Assembly (NCBI GenBank): GCA_910586205.1
Contig: CAJUGD010000009.1
Span: 1-64,000, forward strand
Length of the DNA: 64,000 nt
Direction: 5' to 3'
Source: an uncultured Lachnospiraceae bacterium
GTDB lineage: Bacteria > Bacillota > Clostridia > Lachnospirales > Lachnospiraceae
In this document: piece after piece, positions 9,037 to 16,288 of the stretch
Numbering within the stretch: position 1 is the first letter of the stretch
How the letters are laid out: each line of letters begins with the position of its first letter
Program-made: the position numbers and the translations under genes
The notes under the pieces: generated by a model
Database searches by the model: none
Seen by the model: the letters and a program-made list of their open reading frames with translations, nothing else
Told to the model about the DNA's origin: nothing

Positions 9037-9101
9037 GGAAGCTTTGAAAGATTTGATAAAGATTCAAAGCTTCCAAAAATCAAAGCTCCAATAAAGCTTT
9101 G
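9037..9101 (-). promoter_or_regulatory. Tandem leader hairpins upstream of the NusG-like genes
   Basis: Two stem-loops share an AAGCTTTG core. One is a perfect 12-bp stem (GGAAGCTTTGAA at 9037-9048 with its complement at 9063-9074, 14-base loop). The other is a 7-bp stem (CAAAGCT at 9081-9087 with AGCTTTG at 9095-9101). They lie 67-131 bases upstream of the first antiterminator start, within the expected leader RNA. LoaP is known to bind a hairpin in leader RNA, so these are candidate recognition elements; an attenuator is the alternative. Confidence 0.5.
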
Positions 9102-9219
9102 CAATGTCTACAATATCTAATCAAACTTGCAATCGCCTGAAAAACATTCCTATATCTAGAGGAAACATCCACACAGAAATATCACCGCAAGACACAAGGG
9201 GCTGTTCCTAACTTCAAAA

Positions 9220-9234
9220 GGGCAGGCTTCGCCC
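9220..9234 (-). terminator. Possible leader terminator (weak)
   Basis: On the minus strand GGGC-gaagcct-GCCC is followed by TTTTGAAG. A short GC-rich stem and four U residues could be a weak intrinsic terminator in the leader, the kind of target an antiterminator would override. The stem is only four pairs, with an alternative GGC/GCC pairing, so this is tentative. Confidence 0.25.
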
Positions 9235-9434
9235 ATTCCCGATCAAAAGTTGCAAGAATCCGGACTTCACATGCCGCAGCATTACTACAGCCAATATAAC
9301 CCCTTTCCAGGAAATGCAGTCTCCAGGCTCACATCTTCCCTTCCCAGTTTTGTACAAAATCAGCCATCCTTCGGTCTCTATCGTATCTTTCTGCAAAAAA
9401 TCAGATCACGCAAAGGATCGGATTCTGATCCGTC

Positions 9435-9473
9435 TGTGAGTGCAACACAAGTTATAATTGTGTTGCACTCACA
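9435..9473. repeat. Left inverted-repeat recombination site
   Basis: Perfect 16-bp arms (9435-9450 TGTGAGTGCAACACAA; 9458-9473 its complement) around the asymmetric 7-bp core GTTATAA. Dyad arms plus an asymmetric core are typical of a tyrosine-recombinase crossover site. The core is the reverse complement of the core of the right site. Confidence 0.85.
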
Positions 9474-9599
9474 ACCTGCTGAAAAACCGTGAAAAACGTT
9501 GAAATATAAAGATTTCAGACATACCGGCAGGCCCGGCGCCACTTCCTAAAGATATGGGAAAACACCGCACATTCTAAACGCAAAACACCCGCAAAAAAG

Positions 9600-9639
9600 A
9601 CAGGGAAAATCATTTCTTAAGAAATTTCGCCCTGTTTTT
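9600..9639. terminator. Bidirectional terminator inside the invertible segment
   Basis: Stem ACAGGG (9600-9605) with CCCTGT (9630-9635), stacked on the palindrome ATTTCTTAAGAAAT (9612-9625). T5 follows on the plus strand (9635-9639) and a T6 run follows on the minus strand (A6 at 9593-9598). It would stop transcripts entering the segment from either side, insulating the promoter in both orientations. Confidence 0.7.
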
Positions 9640-9673
9640 CCATAAAATCTTAACCTTTTAAGCCGAAAAAACC

Positions 9674-9702
9674 TTGCAATATAAAAAAAAGAGTGCTATG
9701 AT
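9674..9702 (+). promoter_or_regulatory. Sigma-A-type promoter in the invertible segment (currently facing away from the operon)
   Basis: TTGCAA (9674-9679), 17-base A-rich spacer, TATGAT (9697-9702); predicted start near 9709, just before the right repeat. I found no comparable promoter on the minus strand between the left repeat and the first NusG-like gene, so the polysaccharide operon appears silent in this orientation. Confidence 0.8.
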
Positions 9703-9713
9703 TACAAGGTAAT

Positions 9714-9750
9714 CTGAGTGCAACACAATTATAACTTATGTTGCACTCAG
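9714..9750. repeat. Right inverted-repeat recombination site
   Basis: 15-bp arms (CTGAGTGCAACACAA and its complement with one mismatch at 9738) around core TTATAAC. Compared with the reverse complement of the left site, 34 of 35 central positions agree. The two sites are thus inverted relative to each other, which predicts inversion rather than excision. Confidence 0.85.
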
Positions 9751-9957
9751 TACTCGATGACGTACAATGTAAGCTGTAATAAAAACCTTCTCCCCATAAT
9801 CTGCCTTCTTGATTCATTACACAGTGTTTACCATTCTTGGAATTTTTCAAATCCCTTTATACCTCAAGGGTAATATGAAAACACCCACCAAGCAAAATAC
9901 ACCACAAGAAAATAAAAAGGGTTCCTTATTTTTTTCTACACTTTTCTAAAAAAGCAC

Positions 9958-9986
9958 TTGCCAAACATCACCATTTATGCTAGAAT
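9958..9986 (+). promoter_or_regulatory. Promoter of tRNA-Leu
   Basis: TTGCCA (9958-9963), 17-base spacer, TAGAAT (9981-9986), with a predicted start near 9993, 13 bases before the tRNA. The tRNA therefore has its own supply independent of the invertible promoter to its left. Confidence 0.7.
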
Positions 9987-10005
9987 GTATTCGTTGAGAA
10001 AGTAA

Positions 10006-10088
10006 GCCGGCGTGGCGGAATGGCAGACGCATCAGACTCAAAATCTGACGGGGGCAACCTCGTGCCGGTTCGAGTCCGGCTGCCGGCA
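10006..10088 (+). tRNA. tRNA-Leu (anticodon CAA)
   Basis: A class II tRNA of 83 bases. Acceptor GCCGGCG pairs with TGCCGGC (one G-U), discriminator A. The anticodon arm TCAGA-CTCAAAA-TCTGA gives anticodon CAA (codon UUG); a long variable arm follows (CGGGGGCAACCTCGTG), and the T arm is CCGG-TTCGAGT-CCGG. CCA is not encoded. It borders the polysaccharide locus. Confidence 0.95.
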
Positions 10089-10105
10089 TCCTTGGCAGGG
10101 GCAAG

Positions 10106-10152
10106 AAGCCCTGGAATCCCTTAATCATGAGAGGTTCCAGGGCTTTGCTTTT
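10106..10152 (+). terminator. Terminator after tRNA-Leu
   Basis: Perfect 11-bp stem AAGCCCTGGAA (10106-10116) with TTCCAGGGCTT (10135-10145), followed by a broken T tract TTGCTTTTT. It separates the tRNA from the two-component operon. Confidence 0.8.
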
Positions 10153-10226
10153 TATCACCGAAGCAAAAACGTTCTGTTAAAAGCATTGGAACCCCGCCCA
10201 TTCTACACCCAGGAGGAAAATTCATT

Positions 10227-10901
10227 ATGCCCAACCTGCTGATCACTGACGACGACATGCATCTGCGAAAGCTGGTAAAGACCTACGGAGAGCTGGAAGG
10301 CTTTCACTGTGAAGAAGCTGAAACCGGAAATCAGGCATTGGAAATCATAGAAAGCCTCTCCTTTGACATCATTGTCCTGGATGTGATGATGCCTGGTCCG
10401 GACGGCTTCCAGGTCTTAGAGAAAATCCGCCGCGTCAGCCCGGTTCCGGTCATCATGCTGACTGCCCGGGATGAGGAATATGATAAGCTGAGGTGCTTTG
10501 ACTTAGGGGCTGACGATTACCTTTCTAAGCCCTTCAGCCCCAAAGAGCTAATGGCAAGAATCAAAGCAGTTCTGCGGCGCACAGGGAAAAATCAAACCGA
10601 ATCCATCGCCTTTGGGGAGCTGTCCATCTCTCCTGCCTCCCGAAGCGTCACGTTCCAGGGGGAAAAGCTTTCCCTGCCTCCAAAGGAATTTGACCTTCTT
10701 TTAACGCTATCCCAAAATGAGCGGGTCGTCTTAAGCCGGGAAAAGCTTCTTCAGACGGTCTGGGGTTATCAATACTACGGTGATGTCCGGACGGTTGACA
10801 CCCATATTAAATCCCTACGGGAGCATTTAGGCCCATACCGCAAAATCATTCAGACTGTCTGGGGGGTAGGATATAAGCTTGAATATACAGAAGAAATTTA
10901 G
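10227..10901 (+). CDS. Response regulator, OmpR/PhoB family
   Basis: 224 residues. Receiver domain (about 1-118) with acidic pocket DDDMH, phospho-acceptor D in IIVLDVMMPGPDG (about residue 51), T in MLTARDE and K in LSKPFSPKEL. The C-terminal winged helix (about 130-222) holds LPPKEFDLLLTLSQN and VRTVDTHIKSLREHLG. It binds DNA after phosphorylation by the kinase encoded just downstream. GGAGGAAAATTCATT precedes the ATG. Target genes are unknown; closeness to the phase-variable locus is suggestive only. Confidence 0.95.
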   Translation: MPNLLITDDDMHLRKLVKTYGELEGFHCEEAETGNQALEIIESLSFDIIVLDVMMPGPDGFQVLEKIRRVSPVPVIMLTARDEEYDKLRCFDLGADDYLSKPFSPKELMARIKAVLRRTGKNQTESIAFGELSISPASRSVTFQGEKLSLPPKEFDLLLTLSQNERVVLSREKLLQTVWGYQYYGDVRTVDTHIKSLREHLGPYRKIIQTVWGVGYKLEYTEEI

Positions 10902-12324
10902 GACCCCTGCCCTGAAAAGCCGGATGGTTTTCCGCCTTTGGTCTGGTATGATGATGCTGGTTCTGTTAGGCATTGGCTTTATGTGGATGTTTCATATTTA
11001 TCTGTTTGAGCAGAATTACGTGAAGGCCGCCCTGACAGAAACCCAAAAGCGGTTAGAGCCTGTTATGGACGACCTTTCCACCCAGGATCTTGCCGATGAT
11101 CCCCGTCTTCTTTCCAGAATGAGCCATATGGCTGGCGGGGAATTGATCCTTATGAATCAGCAGGGAAAATTGATTGAGATGTATTCCATTGGACATAAGA
11201 TCAATATTCAGGAGCATCAGGACGAACAGATCGTCTTAAATGTGATTGTGAGACGCCAAGAATTTCAGGAGCTTTTAAAAGGAACCCCTTATCGGATTGT
11301 GGACCGCCACCGGGACCGGATTTTTGGGTTTGAGATGGGATTTCCCGTAACCTACCAGGGAGAAACCTGCTTTGTGATTCTCCACAATATGGTAATGCTG
11401 AAAACCACTCTTGATTTAAACCGAAGGCAGCTGATTCTCTTAACAATCCTTTTAACTGTCACAGCCTCTGTGCTTGCCCTTTTGGTGTCCCGCCATTTTA
11501 CCCGGCCTGTGTTTCAGATTAAGGATGCTGTTGACCGGCTGACCCGAGACGACTTCTCCGCCCGCCCGGAGCTGAAGCGAGATGATGAGCTGGGCCAGCT
11601 TTCGGATTCTGTAGAAAAACTAGGCCAGAAATTGCAGCAGGTGGACATTCTCCGCAAAGAGGTCATTGCCAATGTTTCTCATGAACTGCGCTCTCCTCTT
11701 GCCGTCATCGGCGGCTATGCTGAGCTGGTGCGGGACATTACCTGGAAAAATGACTCCCAACGGGAAGAAGACTTAAATCTGATCATCAGTGAAACCAAAC
11801 GAATGAGCGAGATGGTCACGGATATTCTGGATTACTCCCAGCTCCAGGCCGGTTATATCCAGCTAAATAAAGACTGGTATCAATTATATGATATCCTGGA
11901 ATCCGAGGTCAGCCTGTGCCGTCCTGCTGCTGCCCAGCACCAGATCCGCCTGAAGCTGGAATGCCAAGACAAAGACATTTTACTATATCTGGATGCCTTA
12001 AAGATCAGTCAGGTCATCCGCAACCTTCTTTACAATGCCATCAATCATACAAAGGAAGATGAGGAAATCCGCATTACCATAAAGCAGACTGCGGATACGA
12101 TCTGCGTGGCGGTAATCAATCCGGGCGAGCCGATTCCCCCGGAAGAACAGGCACGGATATGGGAACGTTATCAGCGCAGCCAGCACCAGAGCGGACGCCG
12201 TCTGGGTACTGGAATCGGCCTCTCCATTGTCAGCACAATTCTAGGCGCCCACAAGATGTCTTATGGGGTGGACTGCCAGGATAATCAGATCTGCTTCTGG
12301 TTCTCCTGTCCCTTCCCGTCATAA
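10879..12324 (+). CDS. Sensor histidine kinase
   Basis: 481 residues, overlapping the regulator by 23 bp. It starts at TTG 10879 with AGGATATAAGC upstream; an ATG at 10924 is the alternative. TM1 at about 15-40, an extracellular sensor of about 140 residues, TM2 at about 180-200, then HAMP (FTRPVFQIKDAVDRLTRDDF). HisKA has the phospho-acceptor H in VSHELRSPLAVIGGYAEL (about 272). The HATPase domain shows N-box NLLYNAINHTKEDE and G-box LGTGIGLSIVS. It phosphorylates the adjacent OmpR-type regulator. The sensed signal is unknown. Confidence 0.95.
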   Translation: MNIQKKFRTPALKSRMVFRLWSGMMMLVLLGIGFMWMFHIYLFEQNYVKAALTETQKRLEPVMDDLSTQDLADDPRLLSRMSHMAGGELILMNQQGKLIEMYSIGHKINIQEHQDEQIVLNVIVRRQEFQELLKGTPYRIVDRHRDRIFGFEMGFPVTYQGETCFVILHNMVMLKTTLDLNRRQLILLTILLTVTASVLALLVSRHFTRPVFQIKDAVDRLTRDDFSARPELKRDDELGQLSDSVEKLGQKLQQVDILRKEVIANVSHELRSPLAVIGGYAELVRDITWKNDSQREEDLNLIISETKRMSEMVTDILDYSQLQAGYIQLNKDWYQLYDILESEVSLCRPAAAQHQIRLKLECQDKDILLYLDALKISQVIRNLLYNAINHTKEDEEIRITIKQTADTICVAVINPGEPIPPEEQARIWERYQRSQHQSGRRLGTGIGLSIVSTILGAHKMSYGVDCQDNQICFWFSCPFPS

Positions 12325-12745
12325 AAACCGCAAAAGCTTATGTAAAAATCAGGAGCTTCCGCAAAATTCGGCAATTTCCCAATCCATGGTTATCCTGGGG
12401 GAGCATACGGTAGCACGTAATGTCCCTGCCCCGAGGAAACGTATCCTATTGCAGAAATATGCCATATTGCGGAAGCCCTTGACTGTCATTCTCCTTTATT
12501 CCTATATTTCAAATCCTAGCATCTATGGAATCAAAAAATGCGTCTGACGTTTCCTCTACATCAAATGCAAATTCATATCCTTATGTACCAATTATACCAG
12601 AAAAGAAGATTCACTTCCAGGGTTTATTCCTAAAACATCTCTTTTTAGATAAAGACTTTATCACAGCTCCTAATCTGATATATTATTTAAAAACAGGGTT
12701 TTTAAAAAAAATTATAAAAATATGAAATTATTATTCAAATATGCA
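12325..12745. other. Intergenic stretch without a recognised gene
   Basis: Between the kinase stop and the next promoter I see no convincing gene. A 66-codon open frame at 12525-12725 lacks a ribosome site and resembles nothing I know. The base composition shifts from moderate GC to strongly AT-rich at about 12,490, marking the left border of an AT-rich island. Confidence 0.5.
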
Positions 12746-12773
12746 TTGAAAAACAGGGAAAATGAAATATAAT
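12746..12773 (+). promoter_or_regulatory. Promoter of the AT-rich orphan gene
   Basis: TTGAAA (12746-12751), 16-base spacer, TATAAT (12768-12773). Start predicted near 12780, about 110 bases upstream of the 12890 coding sequence. Confidence 0.65.
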
Positions 12774-12807
12774 GAGTATAATAAGGTAAAGAAGAAAGGC
12801 GGCAATT

Positions 12808-12837
12808 ATGTTATGTAAATTTATCAGTAAAAAATAA
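12808..12837 (+). CDS. Possible nine-residue leader peptide
   Basis: ATG at 12808 with GAAAGGCGG upstream encodes MLCKFISKK and stops at 12835-12837. It lies between the promoter at 12746 and the orphan gene at 12890. It could be a translated leader or small basic peptide; it could also be chance. Confidence 0.3.
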   Translation: MLCKFISKK

Positions 12838-12889
12838 ATATCAACAACAAAAAGTTTGATAATTCAAAAGATAGTGTGAGGAAAAGACA

Positions 12890-13810
12890 ATGGAAAAATC
12901 AAAAAATGTAATATTCAAAATGATTAGATTTGTCATAATGTTAAGTGTTTGCATTATATTTTTGGAAGCAGATATTTTGAAAAATTTTAGAAATAATATA
13001 GCAATATGTTTTCCTTTTTTTAATGGAAAAAAAGAAATAATCTCTAATATATTTATAGGTATTTGGGGGAGTACTCTGCTTACAATTTTTAATGAATTAA
13101 TTGAGTATTCTCACTCAAAGAAAAATCTTAAATCTCAGATTTTGAACCTTTGTGATGAATGGCTGCATGATATAAAGTACATAAATCCATATCCCTTAAT
13201 TGATAAAAATCAATTTTGTTTTGTCGGAAAGGAGGTTTGTAAATATTGGGAAAAAATTGAAGCATTGTATTTAGAATACCTGCCATTTTTTCGGGCTGGA
13301 TGGCATCTTAATTCAATAAAGCTTTTGTATAGTTATTGCCTAATTTATAAAAAATATTTCGATAGTATGGAAACATACCACAAAGAACTAGAGTATTTAC
13401 CTAAACAAATTCAATTTTATACAGAATTATTAAGCAACTGCGAAAAGACGGATCACAAACAACATTTAGAAGAAGCTATTAATAATCTTAAAGATTTATT
13501 AAAGTCATATCAGAAAGAAATATATGGATACGATATAAAAGAAGACATTAAAGAAGCAAATAGAATCGGAGCTATGCTAAATGAAAAATTAGCTTCGACT
13601 GCTGCTTGGAAATTTGTTTCAGATTATAAGAGTATATACGAAAAAGATAAACAAATGGAAAGAGAAAGCGAAATGTTAAAAATTAAAAAGTCACTTCGGA
13701 AATGTAAATGGGATTTATTTGTAAGAAAAATAAGTAAATTATCACCAAAAAGTATTATTCTCAATATCAAATATAAAATAATAGAGCATAAATATAAAAA
13801 TCAAGACTAA
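12890..13810 (+). CDS. Hypothetical membrane-anchored helical protein
   Basis: 306 residues; not recognised. Two hydrophobic segments near the N-terminus (about 10-28 IRFVIMLSVCIIFLE and 50-67 IISNIFIGIWGSTLL) are followed by a long, charged, mostly helical cytoplasmic part. It contains stretches that look coiled (about 155-225: EYLPKQIQFYTELLSNCEK, LEEAINNLKDLLKSYQKE) and a very basic tail. GTGAGGAAAAGACA gives a good ribosome site. Codon use is extremely A/T-rich compared with both neighbours, which suggests recent horizontal arrival. The two-TM plus helical layout is shared by several small membrane-effector or defence-like proteins, but no family motif is visible, so no function is assigned. 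Confidence 0.75.
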   Translation: MEKSKNVIFKMIRFVIMLSVCIIFLEADILKNFRNNIAICFPFFNGKKEIISNIFIGIWGSTLLTIFNELIEYSHSKKNLKSQILNLCDEWLHDIKYINPYPLIDKNQFCFVGKEVCKYWEKIEALYLEYLPFFRAGWHLNSIKLLYSYCLIYKKYFDSMETYHKELEYLPKQIQFYTELLSNCEKTDHKQHLEEAINNLKDLLKSYQKEIYGYDIKEDIKEANRIGAMLNEKLASTAAWKFVSDYKSIYEKDKQMERESEMLKIKKSLRKCKWDLFVRKISKLSPKSIILNIKYKIIEHKYKNQD

Positions 13811-13857
13811 AGAAGCTACCTTTTAATTTATATTCCACTATGTGTCTGCAAAATCAA

Positions 13858-13886
13858 TTGCATCGCGGCCACAGTCATAGTAAAAT
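13858..13886 (+). promoter_or_regulatory. Promoter of the M20 amidohydrolase
   Basis: TTGCAT (13858-13863), 17-base spacer, TAAAAT (13881-13886). Start predicted near 13893, about 47 bases before the ATG at 13940. Confidence 0.55.
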
Positions 13887-13939
13887 AGAATTATGTCCTA
13901 TATCGTCACAACCATAACTTAAATAAAGAGGAAAACAAC

Positions 13940-15139
13940 ATGATCCCAAAGACCCTGCTGCAAGAAGCTGCTGCCCTTCAAAAAACCCTTGTTTCCCACA
14001 GAAGATACCTGCACACCCATCCGGAGATCGGTTTTGACCTAAAAGACACCCTTTCCTTTGTGAAAAAAGAGCTGATCGGCATGGGTTACGATCCGACAGA
14101 ATGCGGAAAAGCCGGCCTTATCGCTTTAGCCGGCGGCAAACAGAAAGGCCCTGTATTCCTGATACGCGGCGACATGGACGCACTGCCCATGCAAGAGCAG
14201 GCAGAGATTGACTTTCCCTCCTCCAACGGGAGGATGCACGCATGCGGACATGATTTCCACACATCCATGATGTTAGGGGCTGCCAAGCTTTTAAAACAGC
14301 ATGAAGACGAAATCCACGGAACCGTCAAGCTGATGTTCCAGCCTGCCGAAGAAATCTTTGAGGGAGCAAAGGATATGCTTCAAGCCGGACTGCTGGAAAA
14401 TCCCAAGGTAAATGCTGCCTTGATGATTCATGTGATCGCCGCAATGCCCCTTTCCCCTGGTACAATCGTCGTCTCAGAGCCAGGCATCAGCGCCCCTGCC
14501 GCCGATTATTTTGAGATCACAGTCCAGGGAAAAGGCTGTCATGGCTCCATGCCTGGTACTGGAATTGACCCCGTCAATGCTGCAGCCCATATTTTGATAT
14601 CTCTTCAGGAAATCCAGACCCGAGAGCTGTCTGCAGGAGACCGGGCTGTCCTTACCATCGGAACCATACAGGGAGGAACTGCTGCCAATGTAATTCCGGA
14701 CACGGTTGTCATGGGCGGCACTCTGCGAACCTATGACGAGGAAATCCGGCGATATATAAAAGAAAGAATCACTCAGATCGCAGAGGGAATCGCCTGTGCC
14801 TTTCGGGCCACAGCATCCGTGGCCTTTGGCAGCGGATGTCCGGCTTTAACCAATGACCAGGAACTCTGCGGCTGTATCCAGACCTATACAGAGGAATTGC
14901 TGGGACAAGACAAAGCCTTTTCCGGTCTGCAAAAGCCTTCGAAAGCGTCTGGTTCTGAGGATTTTGCCTATGTAAGCCAGAAGGTTCCCTCCGTCATGCT
15001 GGCCATGGCAGCCGGACAGCCGGAAAAAGGCTACTGTTATCCCCAGCATCATCCTATGGTCCGGTTTGACGAGAACATTCTGGCTGAAGGCAGTGCAGTC
15101 TACGCTTACACGGCCATGCGTTGGCTGCAAGACCACTAA
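13940..15139 (+). CDS. M20-family amidohydrolase (N-acyl-amino-acid / hippurate hydrolase type)
   Basis: 399 residues with AAGAGGAAAACAAC before the ATG. Metal-site motifs of the M20D group: HRRYLHTHPEIGFD near the start, RGDMDALPMQEQ, MHACGHDFHTSMMLGAA (metal-binding C/H residues at about 100-110), FQPAEEIFEGAKDML and a C-terminal PSKASGSEDFAYVSQ with HHPMVRFDE. The central dimerisation domain includes GKGCHGSMPGTGIDPVNAAA. Enzymes of this group remove acyl groups from N-acylated amino acids in the cytosol. It stands alone between convergent and divergent neighbours with its own promoter. Confidence 0.9.
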   Translation: MIPKTLLQEAAALQKTLVSHRRYLHTHPEIGFDLKDTLSFVKKELIGMGYDPTECGKAGLIALAGGKQKGPVFLIRGDMDALPMQEQAEIDFPSSNGRMHACGHDFHTSMMLGAAKLLKQHEDEIHGTVKLMFQPAEEIFEGAKDMLQAGLLENPKVNAALMIHVIAAMPLSPGTIVVSEPGISAPAADYFEITVQGKGCHGSMPGTGIDPVNAAAHILISLQEIQTRELSAGDRAVLTIGTIQGGTAANVIPDTVVMGGTLRTYDEEIRRYIKERITQIAEGIACAFRATASVAFGSGCPALTNDQELCGCIQTYTEELLGQDKAFSGLQKPSKASGSEDFAYVSQKVPSVMLAMAAGQPEKGYCYPQHHPMVRFDENILAEGSAVYAYTAMRWLQDH

Positions 15140-15202
15140 TATGAGGAACCGTTCCAAAATAGCTTATTGATAATCCGCAGGATTTTTTTCGAGAGTACTG
15201 CT

Positions 15203-16159
15203 TCAAAGCAGGCAGCGAAGGATTCCCCCTGCAGCCAGTGCCATCCATGCACTGCCCATCATCAGCCTGTTGACCCGCCTGATATCTGCTGCTTCCACCT
15301 GCCTTGTCCGGTTTCCGATAAACGGCTTTTCCTGCAGCACGCCGAAATACCAGGCAGGTCCTGCCAGCTCCACCCCCAGGGCTCCGGCGCACGCCGCCTC
15401 CCCCTGGGCAGAGTTGGGGCTTTTGTGGCAATACCGGTCCCGGCGCCAGATTTTCCATGCCCCTTTCCCGTCAAACCCCGGCATCACCCAGGCTGCCCCA
15501 ATCAAAAAAAATGCTGCCAGCCGGGCCGGTATCAGATTGACCACATCATCCAGCCGGGCCGGTATCCGACCAAAATACAGATATTGCTCATTTCGATATC
15601 CTGTCATGGAATCCATGGTATTCACTGCCTTATAGACAAAACCGCCTGCCGGGCCTAAAATAAACAAATAAAAAAGCGGGGCAATCACCCCGTCTGAGGT
15701 ATTCTCTGCCACAGTTTCCACTGCCGCTTTCATGATTCCTTCCTCGCTCAGCGGCTTTGTATCCCGCCCCACAATCCGGGATACTGCCCATCTTGCCTGC
15801 TCTACATCTCCATCTCTCAAAGCGTCATACACCTTCATGCTCTCCGTCTTTAAAGCCTTTGCCGCCAAAAGCTGCCAATTCATCACACACATGACAAAGA
15901 ACCTCAGAGCCGGATGAATCCGCCCTGACGCCTCCAGAATCCCTACGGCGATACCTCCTGATGCTGCCATCACAAGCACTGCCATCACCCCTCCGGCCGC
16001 CATTTCTCCGGCCGGACTCTTGGGAAAGCTTTGCCGCAAAAGCCCCTCCAGCCGCCCGATCAACCAGCCCATCCCTCGAACCGGATGCCACCATTCTTCC
16101 GGATCCCCGATCCATAAATCCAGCAAAAAACCAATCCCTGCCGCTGCCGCCAACTCCAT
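15203..16159 (-). CDS. cbiB: Adenosylcobinamide-phosphate synthase CbiB
   Basis: 318 residues from ATG 16159 (MELAAAAG), chosen because GGAGGAAAAC precedes it. An integral membrane protein with family hallmarks LLDLWIGDPEEWWHPVRGMG, ALRDGDVEQARWAVSRIVGRD, AAVETVAENTSDGVIAPLFY and KAVNTMDSMTGYRNEQYLYFG. It joins adenosylcobyric acid to aminopropanol phosphate in late B12 synthesis. It follows cobS and a cobU-like gene in the same direction, together forming a nucleotide-loop assembly set. No cobalamin riboswitch was recognised nearby. Confidence 0.93.
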   Translation of the reverse strand: MELAAAAGIGFLLDLWIGDPEEWWHPVRGMGWLIGRLEGLLRQSFPKSPAGEMAAGGVMAVLVMAASGGIAVGILEASGRIHPALRFFVMCVMNWQLLAAKALKTESMKVYDALRDGDVEQARWAVSRIVGRDTKPLSEEGIMKAAVETVAENTSDGVIAPLFYLFILGPAGGFVYKAVNTMDSMTGYRNEQYLYFGRIPARLDDVVNLIPARLAAFFLIGAAWVMPGFDGKGAWKIWRRDRYCHKSPNSAQGEAACAGALGVELAGPAWYFGVLQEKPFIGNRTRQVEAADIRRVNRLMMGSAWMALAAGGILRCLL

Positions 16160-16288
16160 GTTTTCCTCCGTTCTGTGCATGCCTCACAGCAAAAAAACCC
16201 TTTCCTCCACCCGCTTTTCTTTCCTCATCTTCTGCTCCTGCCATTCCCTTCCCCACCCAATCATCACAGAAAATCCCACACTTCGTCT

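Larger units (their letters stand above)
9435..9750. other. Invertible promoter element (phase-variation switch) for the polysaccharide operon
   Basis: Two dyad sites in inverted orientation (9435-9473, 9714-9750) bound about 240 bp. Inside are a bidirectional terminator (9600-9639) and a near-consensus promoter (9674-9702). As given, the promoter fires rightward, away from the polysaccharide operon. Recombination between the 7-bp cores (9451-9457 and 9729-9735) would move it to about 9484-9512 firing leftward, giving a leader of about 500 bases before the NusG-like genes. Invertible promoters ahead of capsule operons are known in Bacteroides (Mpi-controlled) and ahead of surface loci in C. 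difficile (RecV). No recombinase is encoded in the window, so it would act in trans. Confidence 0.85.

Noticed and set aside
9435..9473. Left dyad as a simple intrinsic terminator
   Set aside because: There is no T run on either side, and an almost identical inverted copy 280 bases away fits a recombination site far better.
10006..10152. tRNA-Leu as attachment site of an integrated element
   Set aside because: I found no repeat of the tRNA 3' end and no integrase gene in the window; the invertible element to its left is explained by its own repeats.
12525..12725. 66-codon open frame downstream of the histidine kinase
   Set aside because: No ribosome binding site, begins in the middle of an untranslated stretch, and the peptide resembles nothing known; best treated as chance in AT-rich DNA.
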